From Galbula dea (lineage: Eukaryota > Chordata > Aves > Piciformes > Galbulidae), in contig VWZX01007020.1 of the NCBI GenBank assembly GCA_013399015.1, forward strand, positions 4,216,109 through 4,280,108: a stretch of 64,000 nt of DNA. The letters are read 5' to 3'. Positions 1 through 12,330 of the stretch are shown here, piece by piece (positions within the stretch are counted from its first letter, which is position 1; the number at the start of each line of letters is the position of its first letter). The notes under the pieces were generated by a model. The model saw nothing but the letters and a program-made list of their open reading frames with translations. It was not told where the DNA came from and ran no database searches. Made by a program: the position numbers and the translations under genes.

Positions 1-106
1 AGTAAAATGTTTTCCTTAGTTTTGGTTTATCCTGCATTTTAGCCTATATTAATATTTATATTGACTTGGAACAAACAACTTCCCTTTGATGACAACAGGG
101 AAGTTT

Positions 107-335
107 TCATAGTATCATAGTACTGTTTGAGCTGGAAGGGACCCAATAGGATTATCGAGTCCAGCTCCTAAACCCGTGAAGACACCCCAAGAATCACACC
201 ATGTGCCTGAGAGCGTTATCTAGACACTTCTTAAACTCTGCCAGGCATGGTGCTGAGACTACTTCCCTGGGCAAGCTATTCCAGATCCCAACTACCCTCT
301 CAGTGAAGAAATTTTTCTTGATCTCCAGCCTTTGT
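107..335 (-). mobile_element. CR1 LINE, 3'-terminal fragment
   Basis: This is an antisense CR1 tail. Read on the + strand it begins with a decayed double octamer (TCATAGTATCATAGTAC, 107-123). The usual element end GAGCTGGAAGGGACCC follows, then the 3' UTR and the end of the ORF2 region up to the conserved CAGTGAAGAAATTTTTCTTGA block (about 301-321). Only the last 230 bases of the element are present, which fits the strong 5' truncation normal for CR1. It has many differences from a typical CR1 tail, so it is probably old. It carries no coding capacity. Confidence 0.88.
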
Positions 336-1828
336 TAAAACTGAAGTGAGCTAAAAGTAAACTTTGGGATTTATTCTTCCGTCTTCTGCCCGATACATAT
401 TGACTTTCTCATTAAAGCTCCTGGAGAGAAACAAACTGTACATGTTGGCATGAACTGCCACGAGACAATGATGTTGTGCTGTTTTGTGACATAGTCTCTT
501 GTCCAAGGGCTTTGATCCAGCAAAGCACTTGAGTAAATGCCTACCTTTCAGCAACAGGAGTAGTATCCAGGTCCTTTAGTGCTCTGTTCCTGTGCTGCCC
601 TTAGAGCTGCCAGGGTGGCTGGGTGAATGAGGAGAGCACGCAACCTCACTCATAGTCAACAAGGTATGTCTTCATGGCAGACATTGCCTCACAACCTCCC
701 CCCCTTTTCTAGGTGACCTAGAAGATGCTCTCTGCCCAGCCCTTTCACAAGAGGGCTCTATGCTCTCAGTGCATGCAGAGCTCAGTTTACAAGCCTCTGG
801 CACATGAATTTCATGCCTTGGATTCTTTGGACAAGCAGAGTGGTTGATGTAGGCTTTTTGGCTCAGGTGATGGATGTGTGTTCATAGGGTCAATCTGCTG
901 GCTAGTTCCTGTATGTGCTTCTTGCATGTCATAGGAGTGGCACAAGGAGTATGTCTGGGAGTGAATTCCTCTTGGTATGGAGCAGAGGGCTAGTCTTGGC
1001 ACCATCTCCTTGCTGAAAGATTCTCCAACAGTGATACAGCTCATGCAGCTCAGAGAGAAGCAGAAGCCCCAGTCCTGCACTCCAAAAATGCTAGGTCCTG
1101 GCACCTCCATGGAACTTGAGATGCAGGCAGATGGGAGCTCTGCCTAAGAGATTTCATGGATGAGAATAGCAGGGATTGTGATCTCGAAACATGGAAAAGA
1201 AGCTATACTGGCCTATACTAGGGTGTGTGCATAGACCTTTTTATAGCACATATTGTTTTCACTCCTATACAAGGTAAGTCTACTAGACATTGCATCAGCT
1301 AGCACAGGGTACATAATCTAAAGGGCTCCAATGCATATCCTGTACAAGGGATGCTATTTTATACACAGTATAGCCAGGGAAATAACTTTTAATATAAAGG
1401 GATTTACTAGAACCTGAGGCATATGCAGTTAGCTTTCAGTTCACACATTTCTTCTTACTGAGGGCAGGAGAGTTTACTGTAGGGTAATCAACAACCTAGG
1501 CCAGAAGAGACTAGTCTGGTCTGGCACATAACACAGACCAAAGAATGCTCCTGTCTTAATTCCTGTGCAAAATCTATTGGCAGTGTTTGGTGCTAGAAAA
1601 ACAACTGATTATAATGTTAAGCTTTCCAATTGTGGAAAATTCACTACAGCCCTCATTAATGTTTACTTGCTTTCCCTGCTAAGTAAAAATGCCTTAGGTA
1701 ATTTGTAGTCTGAACTCATCTGGTTTCAACCTGCATCTACTGAGTCTTATTATACCTTTCTGTTCCAGAAGTGCCTTTGTATAGGAAACGGCAACATTAA
1801 CTAGAAAGAAAAAAGTACTGGACTGACA
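336..1828. other. Intergenic sequence, no gene seen
   Basis: Short open frames exist on both strands (for example 811-1,110 on the minus strand) but none resembles a known protein or carries recognisable splice signals. The stretch 560-1,130 is somewhat richer in GC than its surroundings, without CpG enrichment. I see no RNA gene or repeat here. Confidence 0.5.
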
Positions 1829-1830
1829 TT

Positions 1831-2684
1831 CCATGGGAAATGCGTACAGCATGAGGAGCAAGAGGAGCTTGAAGTATTGGCCCGGTCTCAGAATTATGAT
1901 GTTATTGGTTTAAGTGAAACATGGTGGGATGTGTCCTGTGACTGGTGTGCCATAATGGATGGTTATAAGGTCTTCAGGAAAGACAGGCAGGGTAGAAGAG
2001 GTGGGGGTGTGGCGCTGTATGTACCAGAGGGACTGCAATGCACCCAACTTGCTACTGGTAATGACAAGGTTGAGTCTCTGGGTAGGGATTAAGGGACAAA
2101 CAAATAAAGCTGATGTGGTTGTGGGAGTCTACTATAGGTCATCCAGTCAAGGTGAAGACACTGATGATTTATTCTTTGAGGAGCTAAGGAATGTTTGTAA
2201 GTCATCTGCCCTTGTCCTTATGGGGGATTTCAACTTGTCAGATGTTAACTGGGAATACCACACTTCTGGCATGAATAGGTCCAGAAGATTTCTAAAACAC
2301 CTAGATGATAGCTTTCAGGTACAGGTAGTAAGAGAACTGACAAGGAAAGGAGCCCTCCTTGATTTGTCACTTGTCAATAGAGAGGGTCTTTTGAGTGACG
2401 TGGTCATATGTGGCAGTCTTGGCCACAGTGACCACAAAGCGACTGAGTTTAAAATCTCTGGAGACAGGAGGAAAACTGCCAGCAATACTTCTACTCTGGA
2501 TCTGAGGAGAGCTGACGTTGGGCAGCTCAGGGAACTCCTTAGTGTGGTCCCCCGGGAAAAAACTTTCAAAGGTGCCGGAGTCCATCAGAGCTTGTCAGTT
2601 TTTAAGTACCGTCTCCTGAGAGCACAGGAGTGGGCAATCCCTAAATGTCGGAAGTCAAGCAGGCGAGGCAGAAGTCCAGCTTGA
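1831..2684 (+). pseudogene. CR1 ORF2 remnant: AP-type endonuclease domain
   Basis: In an active CR1 this domain nicks target DNA to prime reverse transcription. The remnant runs in two frames joined by a frameshift near 2,040-2,090. The first frame (from 1,877) contains YDVIGLSETWWD with the catalytic glutamate. The second (to 2,684) contains GDFNLSDVNWE at about 2,224-2,256 and LGHSDHK at about 2,428-2,448, matching the GDFN and SDH catalytic motifs of the apurinic-endonuclease-like family. A TGA at about 2,682 ends the frame before the linker to the reverse transcriptase. The motifs are recognisable, but the frameshift and stop make this a dead gene. The likely start of ORF2 is missing, because the element is truncated just before the first conserved block. 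Confidence 0.9.
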
Positions 2685-3042
2685 CTGAATAAGGAGCTGC
2701 TTCTGGAAATTAAGCGAAAAAGATATGTATATGGCCAGTGGAAACAGAGGCTGGTAACATGGGAGGTCTACAGAGAAGCTGTTTGCCACTGTAGAAAGAA
2801 AATCCATGCAGCTAAGGCCTAGTTAGAGTTGAAGCTGGCCAGTACAGTGGGTGACAGTAAAAAGAACTTTTTAAAAATATGTTGATAGTAAGAGAAAGAC
2901 CAGGAATGACATTGGCCCCTTACTAAATGGGGATGGTCTCCTCACAAGTAGAAACATTGACAAAGCAGAGACGTTTAATGCTTTCTTTGCTTCTGTCTTT
3001 AACACGGAGGATGGGATCTGGAGCACCCTGTGCCATGAGCCG

Positions 3043-4559
3043 GTGACCAATGACAGGGAGTCTGTTAATGGTCTAACTGACCCTGAACTATTGTGGGACT
3101 TGCTCCTCCAACTAGACCCCTACAAGTCCATAGGGCCTGATGGGATCCACCCAAGGGTTCTTAAAGAGCTCTTTGATGTCATCACAAGTCCTCTCTCAAT
3201 GATTTTTCAACACTTTGGGAGTCTGGGGAGGTCCCAACTGACTGGAAATGGGCAAATGTTGTTTCAATTTTCAAGAAGGGCAACAGAAATGACCCTGGTA
3301 TCTACAGGCCTGTCAGTCTCACTTCTGTGCCTGGTAAAATTATGGAAAAGATTATGCTGGGAGCTATGGGTAAGCATCTGACAGACAACGCTGTCATTGG
3401 TCATAGCCAGCATGGGTTTATGAAAGGGAAGTCATGCTTAGCAAACTTGTTCCTTTTATGACAAGGTTACCTATCTAGTGGATAGGGAGATCAGTTGATG
3501 TCATCTTTTTGGACTTCAGTAAGGCTTTTGATACTGTCTCCCACAGCATTCTACTGGACAAATTGTCAAATATACAGCTAGATAAGAACATAATGAGGTG
3601 GGTACACAACTGGCTAAGGGGTCGAGCTCAAAGGGTTATAGTAAATGGAGCTACATCAGACTGGTGACAGGTGGCAGGTGGGGTCCCACAGGGATCCATC
3701 TTGGGGCCAGTTCTGTTTAACATCTTTAAAAATTACTTGGATACAGGACTTGAATGCCTCATAAGTAAGTTTGCAGATCATACTAAGCTGGGAGGTGCTG
3801 TTGACTCTATTGAAGGCAGAGAGGCACTGCAGGGAGATCTAGATAGATTAGAGGACTGGGCAGTCACAAATCATGAAGTTTAACAAGGGCAAGTGCTGCC
3901 AGGTTCTGCAGTTGGGAAGAGGCAGCCCAAAAACAACCTACCAGCTGGGGAATGAGAGGCTGGAAAGCAGCACTGCAGAAAGGGATGTGGGAGTTTTGAT
4001 TGATGATAAGTTGAATACGAGTCAGCAGTGTGCACTGACAGCCAAAAGGGCTGACAGGGTTCTGGGGTGCATCAAGCACTCCATTGCTAGCCGATCGAGG
4101 GAGGTGCTAGTCCCACTTTACTCGGCTATGGTGTGGCCTCATCTGGACTATTGTGTGCAGTTTTGGGCACCACAATAGAAGAGAGATATGAAGTTGTTGG
4201 AGAGCATCCAGAGGAGGGCCACAAAGATGGTGAAGGGCACAGAGGGGAAGACTTATGTGGAAAGGCTGAAACCACTTGGTCTGTTCAGCCTGGAGAAGAG
4301 GAGACTGAGGGGAGACCTCATCGCAGTTTATAACTTGCTCACCAGAGAGGGAGGGGTGGGTGCTGACCTCTTCTCTCTGGTGGACAGTGACAGGACCCGG
4401 GGGAACCGCTGGGGGAAATTCAGGTTGAATGTTAGGAAGAGCTTCTTTACCCAGAGGGTGGTGGAGCACTGGAACAGGCTCCCCAGGGAGACTGTAATGG
4501 CATCAACTCTCATGGAGTTTAAGAAGCAATTGGACATTGTGCTTAGGAACATAGTATGA
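3043..4559 (+). pseudogene. CR1 ORF2 remnant: reverse transcriptase and C-terminal region
   Basis: Conserved reverse transcriptase blocks appear in order but in shifting frames. GPDGIHPRVLKEL is at about 3,130-3,170. HSQHGFMKGKSCLANL is around 3,405-3,450. VIFLDFSKAFDTVSHSILLDKL is around 3,500-3,570. GVPQGSILGPVLFNIF is at about 3,680-3,727. The catalytic loop reads KFADHTKLGG around 3,770, so the second aspartate of the family's FADD signature has become histidine. The C-terminal segment (RRATKMVKG, then LFSLEKRRLRGDL, then VVEHWNRLP) is fairly complete in 4,188-4,559. Several frameshifts and stops make it non-functional, and the altered catalytic aspartate would inactivate the enzyme by itself. 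Confidence 0.92.
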
Positions 4560-4647
4560 CCTTGGGGTTGTCCTGTGCTTAAATAGGAGCTGAACTTGAT
4601 GATCCTTGTAGGTCTCTTCCAGCTCGGGATATTCTGTGATTCTGTGA

Positions 4648-7600
4648 AATTAAGGTTCAGGCAGATACTGATGATCCTTCTTCAGTGAATCCATGTAGCA
4701 ATGAATGTCACCTTGCAGAACATAGCCAAGAGCTGCAGCTTTTTGAGTAATATATGTCAATCTCCTGGGATAAGAATTACATTCTCTAGCCAGCATCTAA
4801 TGTCAATTACAGTCACTATCTTTTAAGATGTTGAAACTACAAAAAGGGGCAACATATGAAATATTAATGTTGACATTTCCTTACAGCACATCCTCTCCTG
4901 GCCCAGCCATTTCCTTAGCAATATGCTCTGTATCATACTGTGCTTCCCTGCTGCCCCTCTATCCCTAAGCCCTGTCAATTCACCCAGCCTTAAGGCTTCT
5001 TTGGTCTTTTTCCAGGATAAACTCTATGACATTTCTTATGCTACCTGGATTGCTCTCCGCCTGCACAGTCTATAACCTGTCTATGTTTCTAAGCCTCTGT
5101 GATTCTCTCAGTCAGCCTCTGCTGCCGAGCGCTATCTTGACTCTCGTTCTTGATACAATTTCATACCTCACTGCATCACATTATCAAAAAAATTCTAGCA
5201 ATAAACAGTTTATAGAAAATGTTGTATACCACAGCAAGGTGAAAAACAAAGATCATTATAGTTTACAGCAAGAGAAATTATCACTAAGCTTACCCATGAT
5301 CACTCGTCAACCTTTTATTGACTCTCTCTAAATCTCTGCAAAATCTTTCCCTTTAAATAAATTGACCTTTCCAACAAATATAACACAGCGCAGTACAACA
5401 AAAATAATTGACAAAGTATCTTCCAAACTGATTATGCCAAATTATGATTAACAAAATTGTGCTGCAGGGGTTTTATTTTTTCCTTTGTCTGCTAAACACC
5501 ATGTGTGCTTCTGGTGGTAGATAAATAACAGCATGCTGAATGAGGTGTGATTTCTAGTTCATATGGTGGTTCCTCATTTTAAAGTAGTTAATTTTCTAAT
5601 GTAACCTTGGCAATCTTATGCCATCCGTCACTGTAGTATTTTGAGCACTTCCTTTAAAATCACAATATAAAGAGTATTTTCTGAGTGTCTGACACTTCTC
5701 TCACTTTTTGAGGCCAAAACTTTACAGAGGAGGGTGGCAGAGATGCTGCTAGTTATAGTTGTTGTCTGCACCACACATTTCCTCTTCTCCCCTGCTGGTT
5801 TTGTTGTAGAAGGAAGTTTGCACTGCACAGTTATCCCAAATTCTTCTGGAGATATAACTGTCACCTTTTTAGTTGCATTCACTCAAGCACAAGATTTGGA
5901 GGGGTTATAAATTAGGGCTTGTTTATGTATGGAGTCAGACCTGGCTTTAAGTAGCTCCTTCTCTTTGGCAGTTGTTCTGGACTAGCTCTGATAAGAATGT
6001 TTGTGAGGTGGTATCCTGACAGTGAGAAGGGCTATCTGATGGGTTTAAAAAGTCATTACTCAGGCAGACTACCCAGACATAAAAGTCTGCCCTTCCTACA
6101 TGCCATAGGTGACAGGACAAATTCCACATCATCCACCGAAAGTGTAATGTAATGATTGGTGTGACTGAAAAAATGGATGTATACATGCCACAGGGCCAGA
6201 AAACCTGGCTTCCCTTTTCCCAGAGATAACCCTTTATTTGGAATTAGAGAATAGGGAAACTGAAGGACTGCTGTCCAGGTGGAAGGAGAAGGAAGCATGG
6301 GGCTTCCACATGCAGGGAAAGCTAGGGGAGGGAGCCCACTTCAACCCAAGCAGGAGGTAGGCTCCAGGTTTTGGCAACTGTCCTATATAGACAAATCAAA
6401 GTAAAGCATAAGCTGAGATCAGAGGTTGGCAGGGGAGCACCTCCACGTGGTAAACAGTCATATGATCAAGCATGTTTCAGTCTAGCTAATTTCTGCTAGA
6501 AGAAGTTGTTATATACCTTACAGAAATTGGTTTAGACAGAGGACAAAGTAGTCAGGCTGAAAATGACCTGCTTTGTGGTGCAGATAAAATTAACACGTCT
6601 TGTTTCTTTTAGAAGAGTTTTGCTAGTGGCTCTCCCAAAATGAGTTCATTATCTCATACCTTCATTGCTGCTGTAATCAGGTTCTGAAGCTGTTTGCTTT
6701 ACCTTCATTTCAGTTTCTTAAATGTTTCATACACAAGTTTAAAGACTCAACGATGCTAGCAACATGCAGTTCACACCAAGAACTTTATTTATTGCAACTG
6801 ATAGCAATCTCATTCTAAAGAGTGGAAACACTATTTCTAACTAATCAGGTCAGACAAGAAAACTTCCATGCTTCATTCAATGTACAATTATTACAGTTAA
6901 GCATTACCCCATACAGAGAATATATTCAGCAAACTCATTCAATCCTTTTAATTATGCCTATAAAAGTGTGTAATGTCTTCATATAGTTGATGCATTGTCA
7001 TGACCATGGTGCTCTGAAGGAAAAAGATTCTACTCCTACAAAACTGCTAATTGGCACAATATACCATAGCTATTGCCAAAAGTGATAAATTCCTGGAAGT
7101 ACTCCACTGGGATTTGGTCTTCTGTATGTTGCACTGTAAAAATCAAATGGATGGCACTGTATATACTCAGGGAAGGAGGCACGCTCAATGAATCACATTT
7201 GACTTTTCTTATCCAAAAAGAATTGCAGACAATACTGCAATACCAAGTTAATATTGTCACTGCCACTTGAGTGGTGTGTTTTTGCAGATGTGTAGGAGTC
7301 TGTTTATCAGGGTTTCAACATTCCTGGACATGTACCTCAAGGATGAGTCAAAAGGGTTGAGTACTTCCAAGGTAATCTCCACTACTCTTTGGTTCTGTCA
7401 TTGCTTTAGCTCTTCAATACCAAAAATTTCACAGTTCCTCTAAACCTTTCTGCCAATCCTGTTGTTTATTCTTCTAACTCCAAGTTGATATAATAAAAAA
7501 AGTTTATCATTTCTCCACTGAAACAAAAAAAAAAATCAGTCCTTATTTATACTAAAAAGGACTGATTGGTGCACTCTGCCAGACATGGAAATAAACTGGG

Positions 7601-10600
7601 TGGAAAGAGAAAGGTATAGTTAGAAATAGCTGACATACAAAGCAACAGCTTTATCTTTGTGGAGGCACATGCAAAAAACCCTCACCATTTTAAAACTCAC
7701 CATTACATAGTTGACTGTTCCAGGCAGCTTCTACAGAATATCTTAGTTTTGCTTATCTGCTGAGTGGACTTGTGAAAAATAGTCCTAATTCTGGAAGGCT
7801 GAAAACTCTTTCTTGACCCACGAGGAATGCAATTTCTTGCTGATAAGACACAATGAAGTTGCACATGTAACAGAGCTTGTTGACTGCAATGGTCTTGCAA
7901 TGCCTGGAAGGACTGTAATTTCTTACTGCATTGTGATAGAATTAAGCTGCAGGTCAACACTAAATTACCATTTTTGTTACAGGAAAGTTTTGTAAGAGAT
8001 AATACAGCCAGTTCTGATAGATTATTCTTTTTATATGCTTCCATTTCCTCATCTGATTTTCTCTTTTTGCAGGTGAACACACACACAAAACCAAAACAGG
8101 AAAAAATATACCAAACTGACTGCATGATGACAGATTTATCTCTGGTTGTGTGCTTGTAATCATGTGAAAGTCATCTTAATGAGAAAACTCCTACATCCAA
8201 CCATACCCTGCATTTTACATAATCACATGTTAGGTTTTTCATAAATTCGTGTCCTCATGTTTTTTTTCCCCTTCATATTGCTTTCCTCAGTGTTTGCACC
8301 CTGGTAAGGAAATACATGACACTGGCTGCCAGACTGCAGAGGCCCTTTCAGTCTGGGAGTCCAAGCCTATATGCAGCAGCCCCTCACAAAGACAGCAGTG
8401 CCCCCAGCCTATCTTGTAGTTGCTCCCTACATCTGTTTGCATCTTTGCTGCCAAAATTGTTCCAAGCACGGATCACTCCCGTTCCTTAATCATGGTTATG
8501 GTCTGCTGTTCACATCTACTCTGCTTGTATTGAGTCATTCCCCACCCCCAAAACAAAACATTTACTATTGCCATTACTATTTAAAAGCTATTGCACATCA
8601 GTTATTAAACACAAAGTCCCATAAGGTGATAAGAAAAAAGATATTGTTTAAGTAATATCTCACTTCATAGTTCTTCTTTCATTGACTTTAACTCCTCTAT
8701 CTTCATTGAAAGTTTTGTACTCATAGTTGTTGATGATATGATTAAGCAGCTCTCTCCAGCCTGGAGGGAAAAAGAGCAACACATCCAAAGTGTACACAAG
8801 TCATGCTGTCAAGCAGCCACCTGGACCACACTACCAACCTGACACTTGAGAAACACCCCAAATTCACGACTCATTGCATCATATCCTGATGTCTGGCAAG
8901 TCTGCCCACACGAGAGGGGAGCCTGCAAGTGTTTCAAGCATTCACAACAAACTGGTTTGTTGGATAGGCGCCTGTTGTGCTATATTTTGCTGGCACAAAT
9001 GAACATTTGAATCCAAACCTTAGTATTTAATTAAGACCAGCATCTGTTTACAAAAGCAGTCAGAGTGTATTAGGATACCAAATAGCGACCACTGTACAAC
9101 ATGTTGTGAGGCCATGCATGTTATTATTTAGAGCTTTCCTGGAACTAAATTCCTTGCAATATACAGAGGATGAATTAGTAAAAGAGTCTTAATGTTCTTT
9201 CTTCTTCTGAAACCCAACACAGTAATGACTGTATGGAAACCACACTGCGGAATCACACAAATAAAATGTCTCCTAGGCCATATGAGACACCTAAAATAAG
9301 ACCACTGGTTTAGCTAAAAAATTAGCTTAGGAAGTCAAGTCACTTAAGCTGAACAGAAAAGAATAGAAGGAAAGATGCCAGGGTAGTAAGAAACAAAAAG
9401 TGTTGCTTGAATTATCTTTTCCTATTAACTATCATGGCTTTGATTTGGTGCTTGTTTGTCTTTGGTTTTGTTTTTTTTCTGAAAAGTGGATGATTCTGCT
9501 TTAAGCTACAAGAGCATCATTACTAATGTACCCTGTGAATATAATATGTTTTACACTATTAAAGTCCTATAGAAATTAAATAAGGGTTACTTCAAAGTGC
9601 AGGACATTAACCTTACACACTATAAAATAATAGAAATGGCCTCATCTAGCTTTTGTTTCTGATTATAGCTTTTTTTTGGGCAATGGGTTCTGATGGACTT
9701 ACCATTAACACAAGAATCAGAAAATGATGGTTAGTAACAGAATAAACTCTGCCTTTTCCCTTAAATACCTCTCAGTGGATGCACTTTGGCATCTAACTTT
9801 GATTCTTATGTTCATACTTTGGTGAGAATTGTGATGAGAACATTTTTGTTGTGCTACAATGCACAACAGAATTGAATAGCTGGTGAATAAAGTAAAAAAA
9901 AAATCTCAGAGATGAGCTGTAAAAGCATTAAATGTCTCCAGAGAGGTCTTTCAAGAGAAGTATGTGATCATAAACATGGGATGCAGTAACAACCTTATTA
10001 GTGACAGAGGACAAACCATGGTGGGCATTTAATAGACTTCATAGTGCTTTTTTATCAGATGTTCTTATATTCCAAGCTGATATCTTCCACAAGGGTATCA
10101 GATTTTCAACATACTGAGGGAAAAAACGATCTGCAAATACCAACCATTTACAGAAAGTGTGGTGATGAGGTGCAGAATCCAAAGACACAGTAAGACAGGA
10201 TATAATGACTACAGACCCCTAGGCAAGTAGTAGCAGGGAGAGACAGACAGTATCTAAACACAGTTCATGCCAAGGGAGAGAATGGAAGTTCTGGGTCAGA
10301 CCTCTTGGGAAGGACAGCCCAAGAAGGTATCCTCAGGCATAGGGGTATGGGTATGGGGCTGAGAAGTTTTGGGAAACACTGAGAAGAGTTCTTTCTGCAT
10401 CAGTGTTTGAGCACTGTAAGTTCCTGTTCTCTACCAGGATAGCATACAGTAATAGCAAGGAGCTTCAGACCTTGCAAGACAGAAGGAAGCACAGAAAAGC
10501 TGTGCATATGCTTCCTGTGCCCAACAACGGGACCATAAACAAGCAAACTGTTACAGGAACCCTAACTCACATATCAAGACACACCACTGAAAAGATATGC

Positions 10601-11894
10601 TGTAAGCTTGTGATTAGCTATCAATATGTCGTCACTCTAAATGTCATCCTTAATGAGTTATTTAAAATGACATAAGTTTAGAGAAGAACGAAGCCACACT
10701 AGGAGAAGTTTAGTTTGTAGGAATTTGCTGTCTTACTAGGTCTGAGCCTCATTCATTTTTAATGCTGTGTGTAGTGACGTGGGTAAAACTTACCCATATT
10801 TTGTGTCATGAAGACACAGCAAATGCTAAAAATCTTTCAATTAGTCATTTGTACTGATAGTAAAAATATGCATAGTTACTCTTAACGAGCCCATACTGGA
10901 AGACTGGCTTTGATTCCTTACGGAACAGGCACGCTACCAGATCATGGGAATTAGGAAGAAATTGTTTTCCTTAGCAAAGTCTGTATTTGATCGTTATTAA
11001 TGCATTTATCGTTCTCCAAAAGCATGATCCAAGTGCAAGAGGAAGGTGTGGGAGAAAAAGAGACTATTAGTGTATGTACTTGCTCTAGCCTGTCTTTTCC
11101 TAACATTCATATACTCTACTGGTATTAAATAGAGTGAATCCTTGGTTCAGAATTCAATGCTTTTGCTTATATATGGCTCTTCTGAAGTTGGTCCTGCTAC
11201 TTTCAGCAATGTCCAGTCTTCCAAGGGTATGGCTTGCCCATTTCAGATCTTTTCTCTTCAGTACTGTCTTACCCATTTTCAGATCCTTCTTGCCCACAGC
11301 AGTACACACTTTCTATTTCAAGGGGCATTAATATTTCAGAAAGAGATTGTGGTAACACGTGGTGGCAGCAGTGAGTAGGAAGCAAGGAATGATGAAATCT
11401 ATACTCAAACTTCAAATCCCATAAGGTATGGGCAAATTCCATGGAAGTGTTGAGTTTTCCACATATCTTTATTGACGCCTCCCATGTGTGTATTTCTGCA
11501 TTCTTTACAGTATCTTTGTAACTCAAGGTATAATGTTATGAGGTATTTTAAGGACATTTTATCCAGTGCATGTACCTCAACAATTCTAATAAGCAGCTCA
11601 GATCACATGTAGAACCAGTATGATCCTCAGAAACACATAAGCAATGTAAGTTCTTAGCTGATTGCTGTTTGGTGTACTTCTCAAACCTATGTTGCACAAG
11701 CAACCTCTCTTACAATATCTAGTGCCAGTTCAGGACTGAGGATAGGAGGCTGAATTCTCCAGTGAAAAGCAGAGGTAAGGGTCTGCACTGCTAAGGTGGG
11801 TTGTCATGTCCTTGCACATCTTCTTGTGGACACATTTCCTTCAGAGCACTCCCCTAGGTACTGACAGCTGTTTGCGCCTTTGCTCTAAAGTCAA
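4648..11894. other. Intergenic sequence, no gene seen
   Basis: This is about 7.2 kb of AT-rich unique sequence. The longest open frame is 7,703-8,125 on the minus strand (140 codons). It contains a charged stretch, CKKRKSDEEMEAYKK, but has no family resemblance and no splice sites, and one frame of that length is expected by chance in a window this size and composition. A short inverted repeat lies at 7,534-7,567. I see no recognisable transposon, RNA gene or CpG island. Confidence 0.5.
7534..7567. repeat. Perfect 11-bp inverted repeat, 12-base loop
   Basis: AATCAGTCCTT (7,534-7,544) is followed after 12 bases by its exact reverse complement AAGGACTGATT (7,557-7,567). A run of 11 A's precedes the left arm. 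An 11-bp stem with a short loop is close to what chance would give in 64 kb, so no function is claimed. Confidence 0.7.
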
Positions 11895-12330
11895 AGAACA
11901 GAGTGCACTGTCAGCAAGCTCGCTGATGACACTAAAGTGGGTAGAGTGGCTGAGACACCAGAAGGTTGTGCTGCCATTCAGAGTGACTTAGACAGGCTGG
12001 AGAGTTGGGCAGAGAGAAATTGAATGAAATTCAACAAGGCCAAGTGTTGAGTTTTGCACTTGGGAAAGACCAACCCCATGTATGAGTATAGGTTGGGGAC
12101 TGAGCTGTTGGAGAGCAGTGAAGGGGAGAGGGATCTGGGGGTCCTGGTGGATGGAAGGATGACCATGAGCCAGCAGTGTGCCTTTGTGGCCAGGAGGGCC
12201 AATGGGATTCTGGGGTGTATTAGAAGGGGTGTGGTTAGTAGATTGAGAGAGGTTCTTCTCCCCCTTTACTCTACCCTGGTGATGCTGCATCTGGAATATT
12301 GTGTCCAGTTCTGGGTGCCTCAGTTGTAAA
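11895..12330 (+). mobile_element. CR1 LINE, internal fragment lacking both ends
   Basis: This sense-strand piece covers the end of the reverse transcriptase and the start of the C-terminal region. It runs from just before the catalytic loop (SKLADDTKVG, with the ADD aspartates kept) through LLESSEGERDLGVLVDGRM to LEYCVQFWVPQ. It stops abruptly near 12,325, where the related copy at 33 kb continues for another 450 bases to a normal 3' end. CR1 insertions usually keep their 3' end and lose the 5' end, so loss of the 3' part implies a later deletion or arrival other than by normal retrotransposition. Two in-frame TGA codons (about 12,021 and 12,047) are shared with the 33-kb copy. It encodes nothing functional. 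Confidence 0.93.

Larger units (their letters stand above)
1829..4647 (+). mobile_element. CR1 LINE, long 5'-truncated copy
   Basis: This is the largest transposon in the window, about 2.8 kb in sense orientation. It starts close to the N-terminus of ORF2, just upstream of the endonuclease. It continues through the reverse transcriptase and a C-terminal segment to the 3' UTR and a clean terminal octamer repeat (ATTCTGTGATTCTGTGA, about 4,630-4,646). ORF1 is absent. The reading frame is broken many times, so the copy cannot move by itself. Its sequence differs clearly from the copies at 12 kb and 33 kb (for example in the LESIQRRATKMVKG region), so it belongs to another CR1 subfamily and is probably an older insertion. 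Confidence 0.95.

Noticed and set aside
7703..8125. 140-codon minus-strand frame
   Set aside because: About one frame of this length is expected by chance in a window of this size and AT content, and no domain or splice sites are seen.
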